From NCBI GenBank assembly GCA_902801825.1, contig CADCJS010000001.1, forward strand, positions 1-40,871: a stretch of DNA of 40,871 bases, written 5' to 3'. The translations under genes were made by a program, and so were the position numbers. Numbering within the stretch: the stretch's first letter is position 1; every line of letters begins with the position of its first letter. Of this stretch, positions 15,040-23,300 are shown in pieces. Origin of the DNA: an uncultured Erysipelotrichaceae bacterium (GTDB lineage Bacteria > Bacillota_I > Bacilli_A > RF39 > UBA660). The notes below the pieces were generated by a model. It made no database searches. It was not told the origin of the DNA and saw only the letters and a list, made by a program, of their open reading frames with translations.

Positions 15040-18000
15040 TTATACTCTTTTATTAATATAATCTAAAATATCTGTTAAATAATATACAAAATGTTTTTCT
15101 AAACCACTTAATAATATTTTTATATATAATCTATTATTTTTATAATTAAATCTTACTTTATTTGTTACATTATTTGAATATACAAATATATTTTGAACAT
15201 CTACCTTATCTACAATAGATTTACTTAAAGAAAATTCGACAAATAAGTTATTCTCTGTAATATCATTTATGTTTAATGAATTTGCTAATACTTCTAACCA
15301 TTTACTATACATATAAATAATCATTTCTTCTGATACTTGACCAAATCTATCTTTTAATTCAGCATTAACTTCATATAGCTTTTCTTTAGAATCAATTTTA
15401 CTTATTAATTTATGTATTTCTATTTTAATATTATCATCATTAACATAATTCTTAGTAATATGAGTTGAAACATTAATAATTGGCTTTTCTTTTTCAATAA
15501 TTTCTTCTTTTATTTTTTCACCTTTTAATTTTTTTACTTCATCATTTAATATTTTTACATATAAATCATAACCTACTGAATCTATAAATCCAGCTTGTTC
15601 ACTTCCTAAAATATCTCCTGCACCTCTAATTGATAAATCTCTCATTGCAATTGAAAAACCACTACCTAATTCAGTAAATTCTTTAATAGTATTCAATCTC
15701 TTTACTGATATTTCTTTTAAAACCTTATTTTTTTCGTATAACAAATAAGCATATGCGATTTTATTAGTTCTTCCTACTCTTCCTCTTAATTGATATAACT
15801 GGCTTAATCCAAATTTATCAGAATCAAATATTATTAAAGTATTAACATTTGAAATATCCATACCTGTTTCAATAATTGTTGTACACAATAATATATTAAA
15901 TTCATTATTAATAAATTTTTGCATTACATTTTCTATTTGTACTTTAGTCATTCTACCATGTGCGATTTCAATTTTAGCTTCTGGTACCAATTTATTTAAT
16001 ATAAATTTTTTGTTTTCAATATCCTCTATATTATTATATACAATAAATATTTGACCATTTCTAGATAATTCTTTATAAATTGCATCTTTAAGAATTTCAT
16101 TATTTTCTTCTATAACATAAGTTTGTACAGGATATCTTGATGCAGGTGGTGTTTCTATAACACATAAATCTCTAATACCTACTAATGACATTTGTAATGT
16201 TCTAGGAATAGGTGTTGCACTTAATGTTAATACATCAATATTTGATTTATATTCTTTTATTTTTTCTTTATGCATAACACCAAATCTTTGTTCTTCATCA
16301 ACAACTAATAAACCTAAGTTTTTAAAATTAATATCATTACTTAATAATCTATGTGTACCAAATACTATATCTATTTTTCCTGTAGTTATTTTTTCTATAA
16401 TACATTTAACTTCTTTTGGAGGAGTAAATCTATTTAATAAACCAATTTCAATACCAAAACTACTAAATCTTTCTTTTGCGCTTAAATATTGTTGATTTGA
16501 TAAAATAGTAGTTGGGCATAAATACGCTACTTGTTTTCCACTTAATACTGCTTTAAACATTGCTCTAAAGGCTACTTCTGTTTTACCAAAACCAACATCT
16601 CCACAAAGTAACATATCCATTGCAACTGATGATTCCATTGCTTTTTTTATCTTATCTGTTGCAATAATTTGGTCTTTTGTTAAATTATAATTAAATTCTG
16701 ATTCAAATTCCAATTGTAAATCATCATCTTTATTAAAAGCAAAACCTTTAGTTGAAGCTCTTTCAGCTGATATTTTAATTAATTTTTCTGCAATATCTTT
16801 AACTTTATTTTTAATTCTTATCTTAGTTTTCTGCCATTCTGCAGAACCTAATTTATTTATTTTAGGAGCATATCCTTCTTTTGATGAATATTTACTAATT
16901 AAATCTATTTTTTCCACAGGAATATATAATTTATCATTATCTTTATATAATAATTCTAAATAATCTTTTGTTACTTGACCTTTTTTAATAGTTTTTAAAC
17001 CATTATATTTACCTATACCATGATTAATATGAACAATATAATCTCCTACAGTTAAATTGTTTATATCTTTTATTTTTTGACCAATTTTATATCTATTCTT
17101 TACCATAGACACTTGATTATTATTATTAAATAATTCTTTTTCAGTCAAAAATATATAATTATCTATCTCAAAACCTTCGTATATTGGTTCTTTTATTATA
17201 TTAATTGATTTTTCTTTTATATTTTTTAGACTAGTTTTATTAACTATAAAATTTATATATGTTTTAAATCTTTCTATTTTTTTATCATCACTTAAAGATA
17301 TAATAATAGTTTTTTTATTTAATAAACATTTTTCAAAATAATTATTTATTGAATTAATATTTGAATTAAAATTATCTACACTTTTTGCTTTTAAATCATA
17401 AATATAATCTAGTTTTTTATTAGAAATTAAATTATCAATAGTTAATAAATAAATAGAATCTTTAAAGTTTATTTCTTCTAATGAAAACATATAATCAGTT
17501 TTTATAGAATTATCTATGGATTTATCATAATTTAATATTTCTTCTCTTAGTTTTAAATTTGAATTATATATTTGATTATAATCTTTAAATATTGTTATTG
17601 GATTATCTAAATATTCAAATATATTAGATATTTTATTATTAAATAATTTTAAATATTTTTGTTCCTCAGGTATATCCATATTTTTTTCAGAAATAAATTC
17701 AGAAAAAGGAGTTATTAAGAATTCATTTATTTTTTCAATAGATCTTTGATTATCTACATTAAAACTTCTAATTGAATCTATTTCATCTCCCCAAAATTCT
17801 ATTCTATAAGGATTTTCTTCATTAATTGGAAAAATATCTAATACAAAACCTCTATTTGCAAATTGTCCTGATTGTGTTATTAAATCTGTACTTTTATATC
17901 CTATATTAATAAGTTTTGCAATAATCTCTTCTTTTGTTAAATTAATATTTTTATTAATTTTTATTTTTGAGTTGTTCCACAATTTTTTTTCTGGTAAATA

Positions 18001-18330
18001 TCTTAATAATCCAGTTAAATTAGTAATAACTATGTTTTTTCCCTTATTTATACTATTTAAAGTATTTAGTCTAATACTTAATAAATCTGGAGAAATTGCT
18101 AGTGCTTCACTAGTTAAAAAATCATCCATAATAAATAAATGTGTATTTTTTTCTATTTTAGAAATAAAACTATATAAAATATTCGCTTCATATACAGAAT
18201 TAGTTATCAATAATATATTTTTATCATTATTCTTAAATATATTTGAAACGCAAAAAGCAGTTAACTGATTAGTTAACCCTCTAATACCTATATTATTATA
18301 TTTTTTAAATTTAAAATATTTTTCAAACAT
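15040..18330 (-). CDS. mfd: Transcription-repair coupling factor Mfd
   Basis: Mfd is a DNA translocase that removes RNA polymerase stalled at lesions and recruits UvrA. The 1096-residue protein shows a UvrB-like N-terminal region with FVLDIFP and an IEFWGDEIDSIRSF segment. An RNA polymerase interaction domain follows (VGDYIVHINHGIGKYNGL near 430). The RecG-like motor has Walker A GDVGFGKTE near 577, DEEQRFG near 674, TLSATPIPRTLQMS near 703 and QLYQLRGRVGRT near 846. A C-terminal D7 domain completes it. Length is slightly below the usual 1150 to 1180. The gene starts four bases after pth, leaving no room for the fin gene found between them in B. subtilis. Confidence 0.97.
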   Translation of the reverse strand: MFEKYFKFKKYNNIGIRGLTNQLTAFCVSNIFKNNDKNILLITNSVYEANILYSFISKIEKNTHLFIMDDFLTSEALAISPDLLSIRLNTLNSINKGKNIVITNLTGLLRYLPEKKLWNNSKIKINKNINLTKEEIIAKLINIGYKSTDLITQSGQFANRGFVLDIFPINEENPYRIEFWGDEIDSIRSFNVDNQRSIEKINEFLITPFSEFISEKNMDIPEEQKYLKLFNNKISNIFEYLDNPITIFKDYNQIYNSNLKLREEILNYDKSIDNSIKTDYMFSLEEINFKDSIYLLTIDNLISNKKLDYIYDLKAKSVDNFNSNINSINNYFEKCLLNKKTIIISLSDDKKIERFKTYINFIVNKTSLKNIKEKSINIIKEPIYEGFEIDNYIFLTEKELFNNNNQVSMVKNRYKIGQKIKDINNLTVGDYIVHINHGIGKYNGLKTIKKGQVTKDYLELLYKDNDKLYIPVEKIDLISKYSSKEGYAPKINKLGSAEWQKTKIRIKNKVKDIAEKLIKISAERASTKGFAFNKDDDLQLEFESEFNYNLTKDQIIATDKIKKAMESSVAMDMLLCGDVGFGKTEVAFRAMFKAVLSGKQVAYLCPTTILSNQQYLSAKERFSSFGIEIGLLNRFTPPKEVKCIIEKITTGKIDIVFGTHRLLSNDINFKNLGLLVVDEEQRFGVMHKEKIKEYKSNIDVLTLSATPIPRTLQMSLVGIRDLCVIETPPASRYPVQTYVIEENNEILKDAIYKELSRNGQIFIVYNNIEDIENKKFILNKLVPEAKIEIAHGRMTKVQIENVMQKFINNEFNILLCTTIIETGMDISNVNTLIIFDSDKFGLSQLYQLRGRVGRTNKIAYAYLLYEKNKVLKEISVKRLNTIKEFTELGSGFSIAMRDLSIRGAGDILGSEQAGFIDSVGYDLYVKILNDEVKKLKGEKIKEEIIEKEKPIINVSTHITKNYVNDDNIKIEIHKLISKIDSKEKLYEVNAELKDRFGQVSEEMIIYMYSKWLEVLANSLNINDITENNLFVEFSLSKSIVDKVDVQNIFVYSNNVTNKVRFNYKNNRLYIKILLSGLEKHFVYYLTDILDYINKRV

Positions 18331-18334
18331 AATA

Positions 18335-18895
18335 TCATCTCTTATTATATTTTCCCATTAATAAATTAAAATTCATTTTGAAAAAATCATCTATGATATT
18401 TAAACATTTTTTATAAGATTTTTCAAGTATTTCTTTTTCTTCTTTATTAAATTTACCTAAAACATAATCTTTAGTATCAATTAATTTATTATTTGAAATA
18501 CCAATTTTTAATCTTTTAAAACTATTACTTCCTAATTTTTGTTCAATATCTTTAATTCCATTGTGTCCACCTGAACTAGATTTTTCCTTTAATTTAATCT
18601 TTCCTAAGTCTAAATCTAAATCATCTTGAATTATTAATATATCTTCTATATTTATTTTATAAAAATTCATTATTTTTAAAACAGAATCACCACTTAAATT
18701 CATATAAGTTTGTGGTTCTAAAAAAATAACTTCTTCATTATTGATATTTGTTTTTAGATATTTACCATTAAATTTTTCTTTGTCTAATTTTAAATTATTC
18801 TTTTTTAAGTATAAATCAATAACATTAAATCCTATATTATGTCTAGTATTTTCATATTCTTTTCCAGGATTACCAAGACCTACAATTAATTTCAT
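18335..18895 (-). CDS. pth: Peptidyl-tRNA hydrolase
   Basis: Pth (SpoVC) recycles tRNA from peptidyl-tRNAs that drop off the ribosome. The 186-residue protein carries LIVGLGNPGKEYENTRHNIG at its N-terminus, including the Asn and the catalytic His at residue 20. LEPQTYMNLSGDSV and IQDDLDLDLGKIKLK follow, then SSSGGHNGIKDIEQKLGS, with the other substrate-binding residues. Length is typical. Its ATG overlaps the rsmI stop as ATGA, so the pair is translationally coupled, and mfd follows by four bases. The pth-mfd-spoVT order matches B. subtilis. Confidence 0.96.
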   Translation of the reverse strand: MKLIVGLGNPGKEYENTRHNIGFNVIDLYLKKNNLKLDKEKFNGKYLKTNINNEEVIFLEPQTYMNLSGDSVLKIMNFYKINIEDILIIQDDLDLDLGKIKLKEKSSSGGHNGIKDIEQKLGSNSFKRLKIGISNNKLIDTKDYVLGKFNKEEKEILEKSYKKCLNIIDDFFKMNFNLLMGKYNKR

Positions 18896-19734
18896 TTTTT
18901 CACCTCTAAATACATTTTATATACTTCACTTTTAGAAATATTATGAAGTTTAGATACTTCTTTTATTGCATCTTTATCTCTAATTCCTTTTTTAATTAAT
19001 AAATTTATATGATCTAATATATCTATATCATCATAATTTTCAATATCATTATTACCTTCTACAACTAATACAAATTCACCTCTAGGTTCAGTTAATTCTT
19101 CAAGAACATCATCAATTAAACCTCTATATATCTCTTCATGTTTTTTACTTATTTCTCTTGAAACACTTATTTTCCTATTTCCCATTATTTCTTTTATTAG
19201 TTTAATAGTTTCTATAACTCTATATGGTGATTCATAAAATATAATTGTACTTTTTACTAGTTTTAATTCTTCTATTTCTTTCTTTTTAGCACTTTTTTTA
19301 CTATCTAAAAAACCATAAAATAAAAATTTATTAGGATTTAAACCACTATTAACTATAGCAGGTGTAAATGCAGTTGCTCCAGGTAAACATACAACATTAT
19401 ATCCATTTTGTATAACTTTAAAAACTGATACATACCCAGGATCACTAATTGAAGGAGTACCCCTATCTGTAATTATTGATACATCAAATCCATTATTTAA
19501 ATAATCTAATACCTTTAAATACACATCATCTTCATTAAACTTATGACACGCTATTAATTTTTTCTTTATATCAAAATAATCTAATAATTTTTTTGATTCC
19601 CTAGTATCTTCAGAAAAAATAACTTCTGAATTTTTTAATGTTTCAACTCCTCTATATGTCATATCTCCTAAATTACCTATTGGAGTTGGAACTAAATATA
19701 ATGTAGGTTTTCCATCATAGCTTTTTTGACTCAT
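18892..19734 (-). CDS. rsmI: 16S rRNA (cytidine-2'-O)-methyltransferase RsmI
   Basis: RsmI methylates the 2'-O of C1402 in 16S rRNA, tuning P-site decoding fidelity. The 280-residue protein is of the tetrapyrrole methylase fold: LYLVPTPIGNLGDMTYRGVE at the N-terminus, IFSEDTRESKKLL, ITDRGTPSISDPG near residue 90, VVCLPGATAFTPAIVNSGL near 114 and FYESPYRV near 168. The C-terminal helical extension is present. It sits two bases after the yabB-type methyltransferase, as in B. subtilis (yabB-yazA-yabC), but the GIY-YIG gene yazA is missing. Confidence 0.95.
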   Translation of the reverse strand: MSQKSYDGKPTLYLVPTPIGNLGDMTYRGVETLKNSEVIFSEDTRESKKLLDYFDIKKKLIACHKFNEDDVYLKVLDYLNNGFDVSIITDRGTPSISDPGYVSVFKVIQNGYNVVCLPGATAFTPAIVNSGLNPNKFLFYGFLDSKKSAKKKEIEELKLVKSTIIFYESPYRVIETIKLIKEIMGNRKISVSREISKKHEEIYRGLIDDVLEELTEPRGEFVLVVEGNNDIENYDDIDILDHINLLIKKGIRDKDAIKEVSKLHNISKSEVYKMYLEVKK

Positions 19735-19736
19735 TA

Positions 19737-20459
19737 TTACACCTCCTTAAACATATCTAATATTTCTTTTTTATATTCTCCATTTTTTTCATGTATTATT
19801 AATGGTTTTTCTATTATTAATCCTGATGAAGCATTCTTCATACCTTCAATTAAAACTAAGTTAGATTTAGAATCTTCTTTTGGATAAACAAATCTTATTC
19901 TTTTTGGTTCAATATTGTTATTTCTCATTTTTATCATAATATCTGATAATCTATCACTTTTATGAATCAATACTATTTTTCCATTATTTTTTAATATTTT
20001 CTTTGATATTTTAAATAAATCATCTAGATTTAAATATTTTTCATGTCTAGCATTAGTTTTTTGAATATTACTATTCAAAATTGAATTATTATTTATTTTA
20101 AAATATGGTGGATTACATGTGATTAAATTAAAAGAATCTGTTTTTATTTCTTTATAATATTCTTTTATATCTTTATTGATAATTTCTATTTGTCTATCTA
20201 AGTTATTTATTTTAATTGATTTTAATCCTAATTCATATATTTCTTTTTGTATTTCTACTGCAATTATTTTTGCTTTTGTTTTTGTAGATAACATTAAAGG
20301 TATAGGACAATTTCCTGTACAAATATCAATTATTTTCATTTTATTATTAACATTTGCAAAATTACTTAATAGTAAGGAATCAAGTGAAAAATTAAACCAT
20401 TTTTTATTTTGAACTATTTTTAAATTATTTAATTCTAATAAATCATTTATTACTTCCAT
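19737..20459 (-). CDS. yabB: YabB/TrmN6-type N6-adenine methyltransferase
   Basis: This 240-residue class I methyltransferase has the SAM-binding segment IIDICTGNCPIPLMLSTK near residue 42 and the catalytic NPPYF tetrapeptide (CNPPYFKIN near 122) typical of N6-adenine methylation. Close relatives modify A37 of tRNA1-Val. The N-terminal QNKKWFNFSLDSLLLSNF is the family signature. The ATG at 20459 is preferred; a GTG two codons upstream is possible, and no strong ribosome site precedes either. The 5' end overlaps ricT by 17 bases, so it is probably translated by coupling. Substrate is inferred from the family. Confidence 0.88.
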   Translation of the reverse strand: MEVINDLLELNNLKIVQNKKWFNFSLDSLLLSNFANVNNKMKIIDICTGNCPIPLMLSTKTKAKIIAVEIQKEIYELGLKSIKINNLDRQIEIINKDIKEYYKEIKTDSFNLITCNPPYFKINNNSILNSNIQKTNARHEKYLNLDDLFKISKKILKNNGKIVLIHKSDRLSDIMIKMRNNNIEPKRIRFVYPKEDSKSNLVLIEGMKNASSGLIIEKPLIIHEKNGEYKKEILDMFKEV

Positions 20460-21243
20460 AATCACTAATCTCTATTATTTCTTTATCCTTTGTTTCAATT
20501 TTTACAGTTTTCTTTATTACATCTACACTTATTACTTTTCCTTCAATATTATCATAAGAGATATATTTACCAACTTTAGGATATTTTTCAAGTTCATTTT
20601 TATAAAATACATCTTCATTATTTAAACAACACAATAATCTATTACATAATCCATTTATCTTTGTTGGATTTAATGAAATATTTTGATTTTTTGCCATATT
20701 AATAGTTATATTATTGAAAGAATATAAATAATTATTACAACATAATTGTCTACCACAAGGACCTATTCCACCAATTTCTTTTGCTTTATCACGTGGTCCA
20801 ACTTGTCTTAATTCTATTCTTACTTTATAAATAGCTGCTAATGACTTTGCTAGATTTCTAAAATCTACTCTTTCATTTGCCACATAAGAAAAATATAATT
20901 GCGTTCTTTCAAAATTATAGGATGCATCTATAAGATTCATTTGTAGATCATTCTCTTTTATTAATTCCTTACATTTTTTATATGCAGTTTTAGCGTCTTT
21001 TAAGTTATTTAAATATTGATTATAATCCTTTTTTGTAGCAATTCTAACAATTTCTTTAGTTGGCATTTTAGTACTATTTGAATTAATATTTATAATATCT
21101 TCAACTAATCCAAATTGTAATCCTCTTTCTGTATTTACAATTACAGTTAAATTATTTCTTAATTTAAGATTATTTGTTAAAAAATAATATTTATTTTTAC
21201 TATTGTTAAATGAAACAACTGCTACTTCAATATAATTATCCAT
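20443..21243 (-). CDS. ricT: RicT (YaaT), PSP1-domain Fe-S protein of the RicAFT complex
   Basis: RicT with RicA and RicF promotes RNase Y-dependent mRNA maturation and, in B. subtilis, phosphorelay signalling, competence and sporulation. The 266-residue protein has the PSP1 core, including GIGPCGRQLCCNNYLYSF (residues about 160-177) and GLCNRLLCCL. These provide the cysteines that hold iron-sulfur clusters. The C-terminal tail is short. The start is the ATG after GAGGTG; a GTG four codons upstream is part of that site. It begins one base after the holB stop and overlaps yabB. RicT alone is visible; the partner genes lie elsewhere if present. yabA, next to yaaT in B. subtilis, is missing. Confidence 0.93.
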   Translation of the reverse strand: MDNYIEVAVVSFNNSKNKYYFLTNNLKLRNNLTVIVNTERGLQFGLVEDIININSNSTKMPTKEIVRIATKKDYNQYLNNLKDAKTAYKKCKELIKENDLQMNLIDASYNFERTQLYFSYVANERVDFRNLAKSLAAIYKVRIELRQVGPRDKAKEIGGIGPCGRQLCCNNYLYSFNNITINMAKNQNISLNPTKINGLCNRLLCCLNNEDVFYKNELEKYPKVGKYISYDNIEGKVISVDVIKKTVKIETKDKEIIEISDYGSNK

Positions 21244-21244
21244 A

Positions 21245-22156
21245 TTACACCTCACTAAAATTAATTAAAAAATCATCCATTAAAAGTTTTAGATTCATAT
21301 TAGTATTTAAATTATTTTTACTATTTTGAATTATTTGGATTTTTTTAATAACTGAATTTATAGTATTGTTATTTTTAAAATTTAATAATTCATCTTTATT
21401 TTTTATATATCTAATATTTTTTTCAATAATAATATTTAATAAATCATAATAAAAATAAATTAAATATATAAAAAATATATTTATTTCCTCTTTTGTTTTA
21501 AATATATCAAAGAAATCTTTATAATAAAAAATCATTTTAATTTTATCTTTTTCTAAAATAGTACTATATTTTTTTATATTTTCAATGTTCTTTTCTAATT
21601 GTTCGCTATCTATATTATTTTCTATTTTATTATACTCTTGATAAATTATATCTTCTATATCATTCATATTTTCTTCATTATTAGATAAACTTATTATCTG
21701 ACATCTAGATTTAATTGTTGGCATTACTTTATCTATATTTGTAGTTAAAAGTATTGCGATTATATTATCTTGTGGTTCTTCAAGAAATTTTAAAATGGAA
21801 TTTGCAGCTGCAGAATTCATTTTTTCACATTTATTTATAATATAAATCTTTTTATTACCTTCTATTGCCTTAGTTTTAAAAGATTTTTGTAAATCTAATA
21901 ATTGTTCTTTCTTAATTAAATTAGATTCAGGATTAATAATCTTTAATTCATTATAAATATTTTTATCTATTTTGGAACAGATGTTCGTATTATATTCAGG
22001 AGTAATTATTTTTTTAACAAAAGCTAAAGAATAATCTAAAAGTATTTTTTCATTTTTAGATACAAATAAATATGCTTGTACTAGTTTATCATTATTTATA
22101 CTTTCTAATAATAACTTAGTTGCAATTTCTTGATTTTTAATATAATCTTCAAGCAT
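21245..22156 (-). CDS. holB: DNA polymerase III delta-prime subunit
   Basis: HolB is the non-ATPase wrench of the clamp loader that helps DnaX load the DnaN sliding clamp. The 303-residue protein keeps the AAA+ layout. QAYLFVS stands where Walker A would be but lacks the GKT, as expected for delta-prime. KIYIINKCEKMNSAAANSILKFLEEPQDN (in separate blocks near 100-128) and the sensor-type TIKSRCQIISL near 147 follow. The C-terminal collar domain is short and AT-driven in composition. It follows bofA by 11 bases and precedes ricT directly. In B. subtilis tmk, yaaQ and yaaR come before holB; here they are missing. Confidence 0.9.
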   Translation of the reverse strand: MLEDYIKNQEIATKLLLESINNDKLVQAYLFVSKNEKILLDYSLAFVKKIITPEYNTNICSKIDKNIYNELKIINPESNLIKKEQLLDLQKSFKTKAIEGNKKIYIINKCEKMNSAAANSILKFLEEPQDNIIAILLTTNIDKVMPTIKSRCQIISLSNNEENMNDIEDIIYQEYNKIENNIDSEQLEKNIENIKKYSTILEKDKIKMIFYYKDFFDIFKTKEEINIFFIYLIYFYYDLLNIIIEKNIRYIKNKDELLNFKNNNTINSVIKKIQIIQNSKNNLNTNMNLKLLMDDFLINFSEV

Positions 22157-22167
22157 AAAATAACCTC

Positions 22168-22356
22168 CTATCTAAAATTTATAAAAAAAAGAAGTATTAA
22201 TCCAATAAATCCTGGTACTTCGAAAATCATCAATATACCTATCGTATATATATTAATTGGAATTGGTATATTATAATTTTGCATAAAGATATTATATAAA
22301 TATAAAATACTAATACTTAAAATAAATTTTTTAATTATTTTAAAAATTAATTTCAT
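22168..22356 (-). CDS. bofA: BofA-like inhibitor of pro-sigma-K processing
   Basis: The 62-residue protein has two hydrophobic segments and the C-terminal family pattern PIPINIYTIGILMIFEVPGF (residues about 30-49), close to the BofA block ending in GxPG and a final hydrophobic helix. In spore formers BofA holds the SpoIVFB protease inactive with SpoIVFA in the outer forespore membrane until the forespore signals. It is shorter than the 87-residue B. subtilis protein at the N-terminus. Position just after recR matches the recR-yaaL-bofA order. An AAAGGAG site precedes the ATG. Because it is small and divergent the call rests partly on synteny. Confidence 0.8.
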   Translation of the reverse strand: MKLIFKIIKKFILSISILYLYNIFMQNYNIPIPINIYTIGILMIFEVPGFIGLILLFFINFR

Positions 22357-22396
22357 ATATTCTCCTTTAATTTATTTTATTAAAAAAGATTATATA

Positions 22397-23002
22397 TTAT
22401 GATAATTTATTTCTTCCTTCTATTGCCTTTTGTATTGTTAGAGAATCTAAATATTCCATATCAGCATTAACTGGTATTCCAGCAGCTATTTTACTAACAG
22501 ATACATTCATTCCTTCAAGTAATTTTAAAATATATAAAGAAGTTGTTTCACCTTCAATGCTCATATTTAAAGCTAAAATTACTTCTTTAATATTTTCATC
22601 TTTAATTCTATTTATTAATTGATTAATTTTTATATCATCAGGATTTACTCCTTCTAAAGGTGATATTAAGCCTTCTAAGATATGATATTTGCCTTTAAAT
22701 GCATTTGATTCTTCAAAATGTATTAAATCTTTTGTATTTTCAACTACACACAAAATATCATTATTTCTATTTTTATCATTACAAATATCACATATTTCAC
22801 TATTCTCAGTTAAATTATTACAAATTTTACATTTTTTTATGTTTAGTTTAATATTTTTTACTGCTTCTGAAAACTTAGTAACTTGATCTTCTTTTAAATT
22901 TAATGTTGCAAAACTAAGTCTTACAGCATTTTTTTCTCCTATCCCAGGTAAAAGTTTAAAACTTTCTATTAATTCAGATAAACTTTTAGGTATTGACTTC
23001 AT
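22397..23002 (-). CDS. recR: Recombination mediator RecR
   Basis: RecR works with RecO and RecF to load RecA at gaps and stalled forks. The 201-residue protein has the helix-hairpin-helix LIESFKLLPGIGEKNAVRLSF near the N-terminus in two short blocks. A four-Cys zinc finger (CKICNN and CDICND, residues about 57-74) follows. The Toprim domain has LCVVENTKDL near 83 and VILALNMSIEGETTSLYI near 140, and a conserved IPVNADMEYLDSLTIQKA block ends the protein. Length is normal. It sits three bases after ybaB, in the dnaX-ybaB-recR order found across bacteria. Confidence 0.96.
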   Translation of the reverse strand: MKSIPKSLSELIESFKLLPGIGEKNAVRLSFATLNLKEDQVTKFSEAVKNIKLNIKKCKICNNLTENSEICDICNDKNRNNDILCVVENTKDLIHFEESNAFKGKYHILEGLISPLEGVNPDDIKINQLINRIKDENIKEVILALNMSIEGETTSLYILKLLEGMNVSVSKIAAGIPVNADMEYLDSLTIQKAIEGRNKLS

Positions 23003-23005
23003 TTA

Positions 23006-23299
23006 TTAAAACAATCCTGGAATATTAGGACTAAACTTACCTAATTTCTTTTCCATTTCAGCTGCAGCTTGATTTAAAGCATCATTTAATGCAATTAAAA
23101 GCATATCTTCTAACATTTCAATATCATCTTTTTCTATTGTTTTATCAATATTTATATTAACAATTTCTTTATTTCCATTTACTTGAACTTCTACTAGATC
23201 TTTTTTACTAGTAAAAATCATTTTACCTACTTCTTCTTGTGTTTTTTCCATTTTCTTTTGCATATTTTTTGCTTGATTTAATATTTGATTCATATTCAT
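23006..23299 (-). CDS. ybaB: YbaB/EbfC family nucleoid-associated protein
   Basis: This 97-residue protein (YaaK in B. subtilis) forms dimers that bind DNA with loose specificity. It begins MNMNQILNQAKNMQKKMEKT and ends AAAEMEKKLGKFSPNIPGLF, both family signatures, with the central beta region VEVQVNGNKEIVNI between. AGGTGA lies six bases before the first ATG, which is therefore chosen over the ATG two codons later. It stands between dnaX and recR with one- and three-base gaps, so all three are surely one transcript. Confidence 0.93.
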   Translation of the reverse strand: MNMNQILNQAKNMQKKMEKTQEEVGKMIFTSKKDLVEVQVNGNKEIVNINIDKTIEKDDIEMLEDMLLIALNDALNQAAAEMEKKLGKFSPNIPGLF

Positions 23300-23300
23300 A

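Noticed and set aside
20790-20795. CACGTG core inside ricT, like the centre of parS
   Set aside because: Flanking bases do not match the parS arms and it lies in conserved coding sequence.
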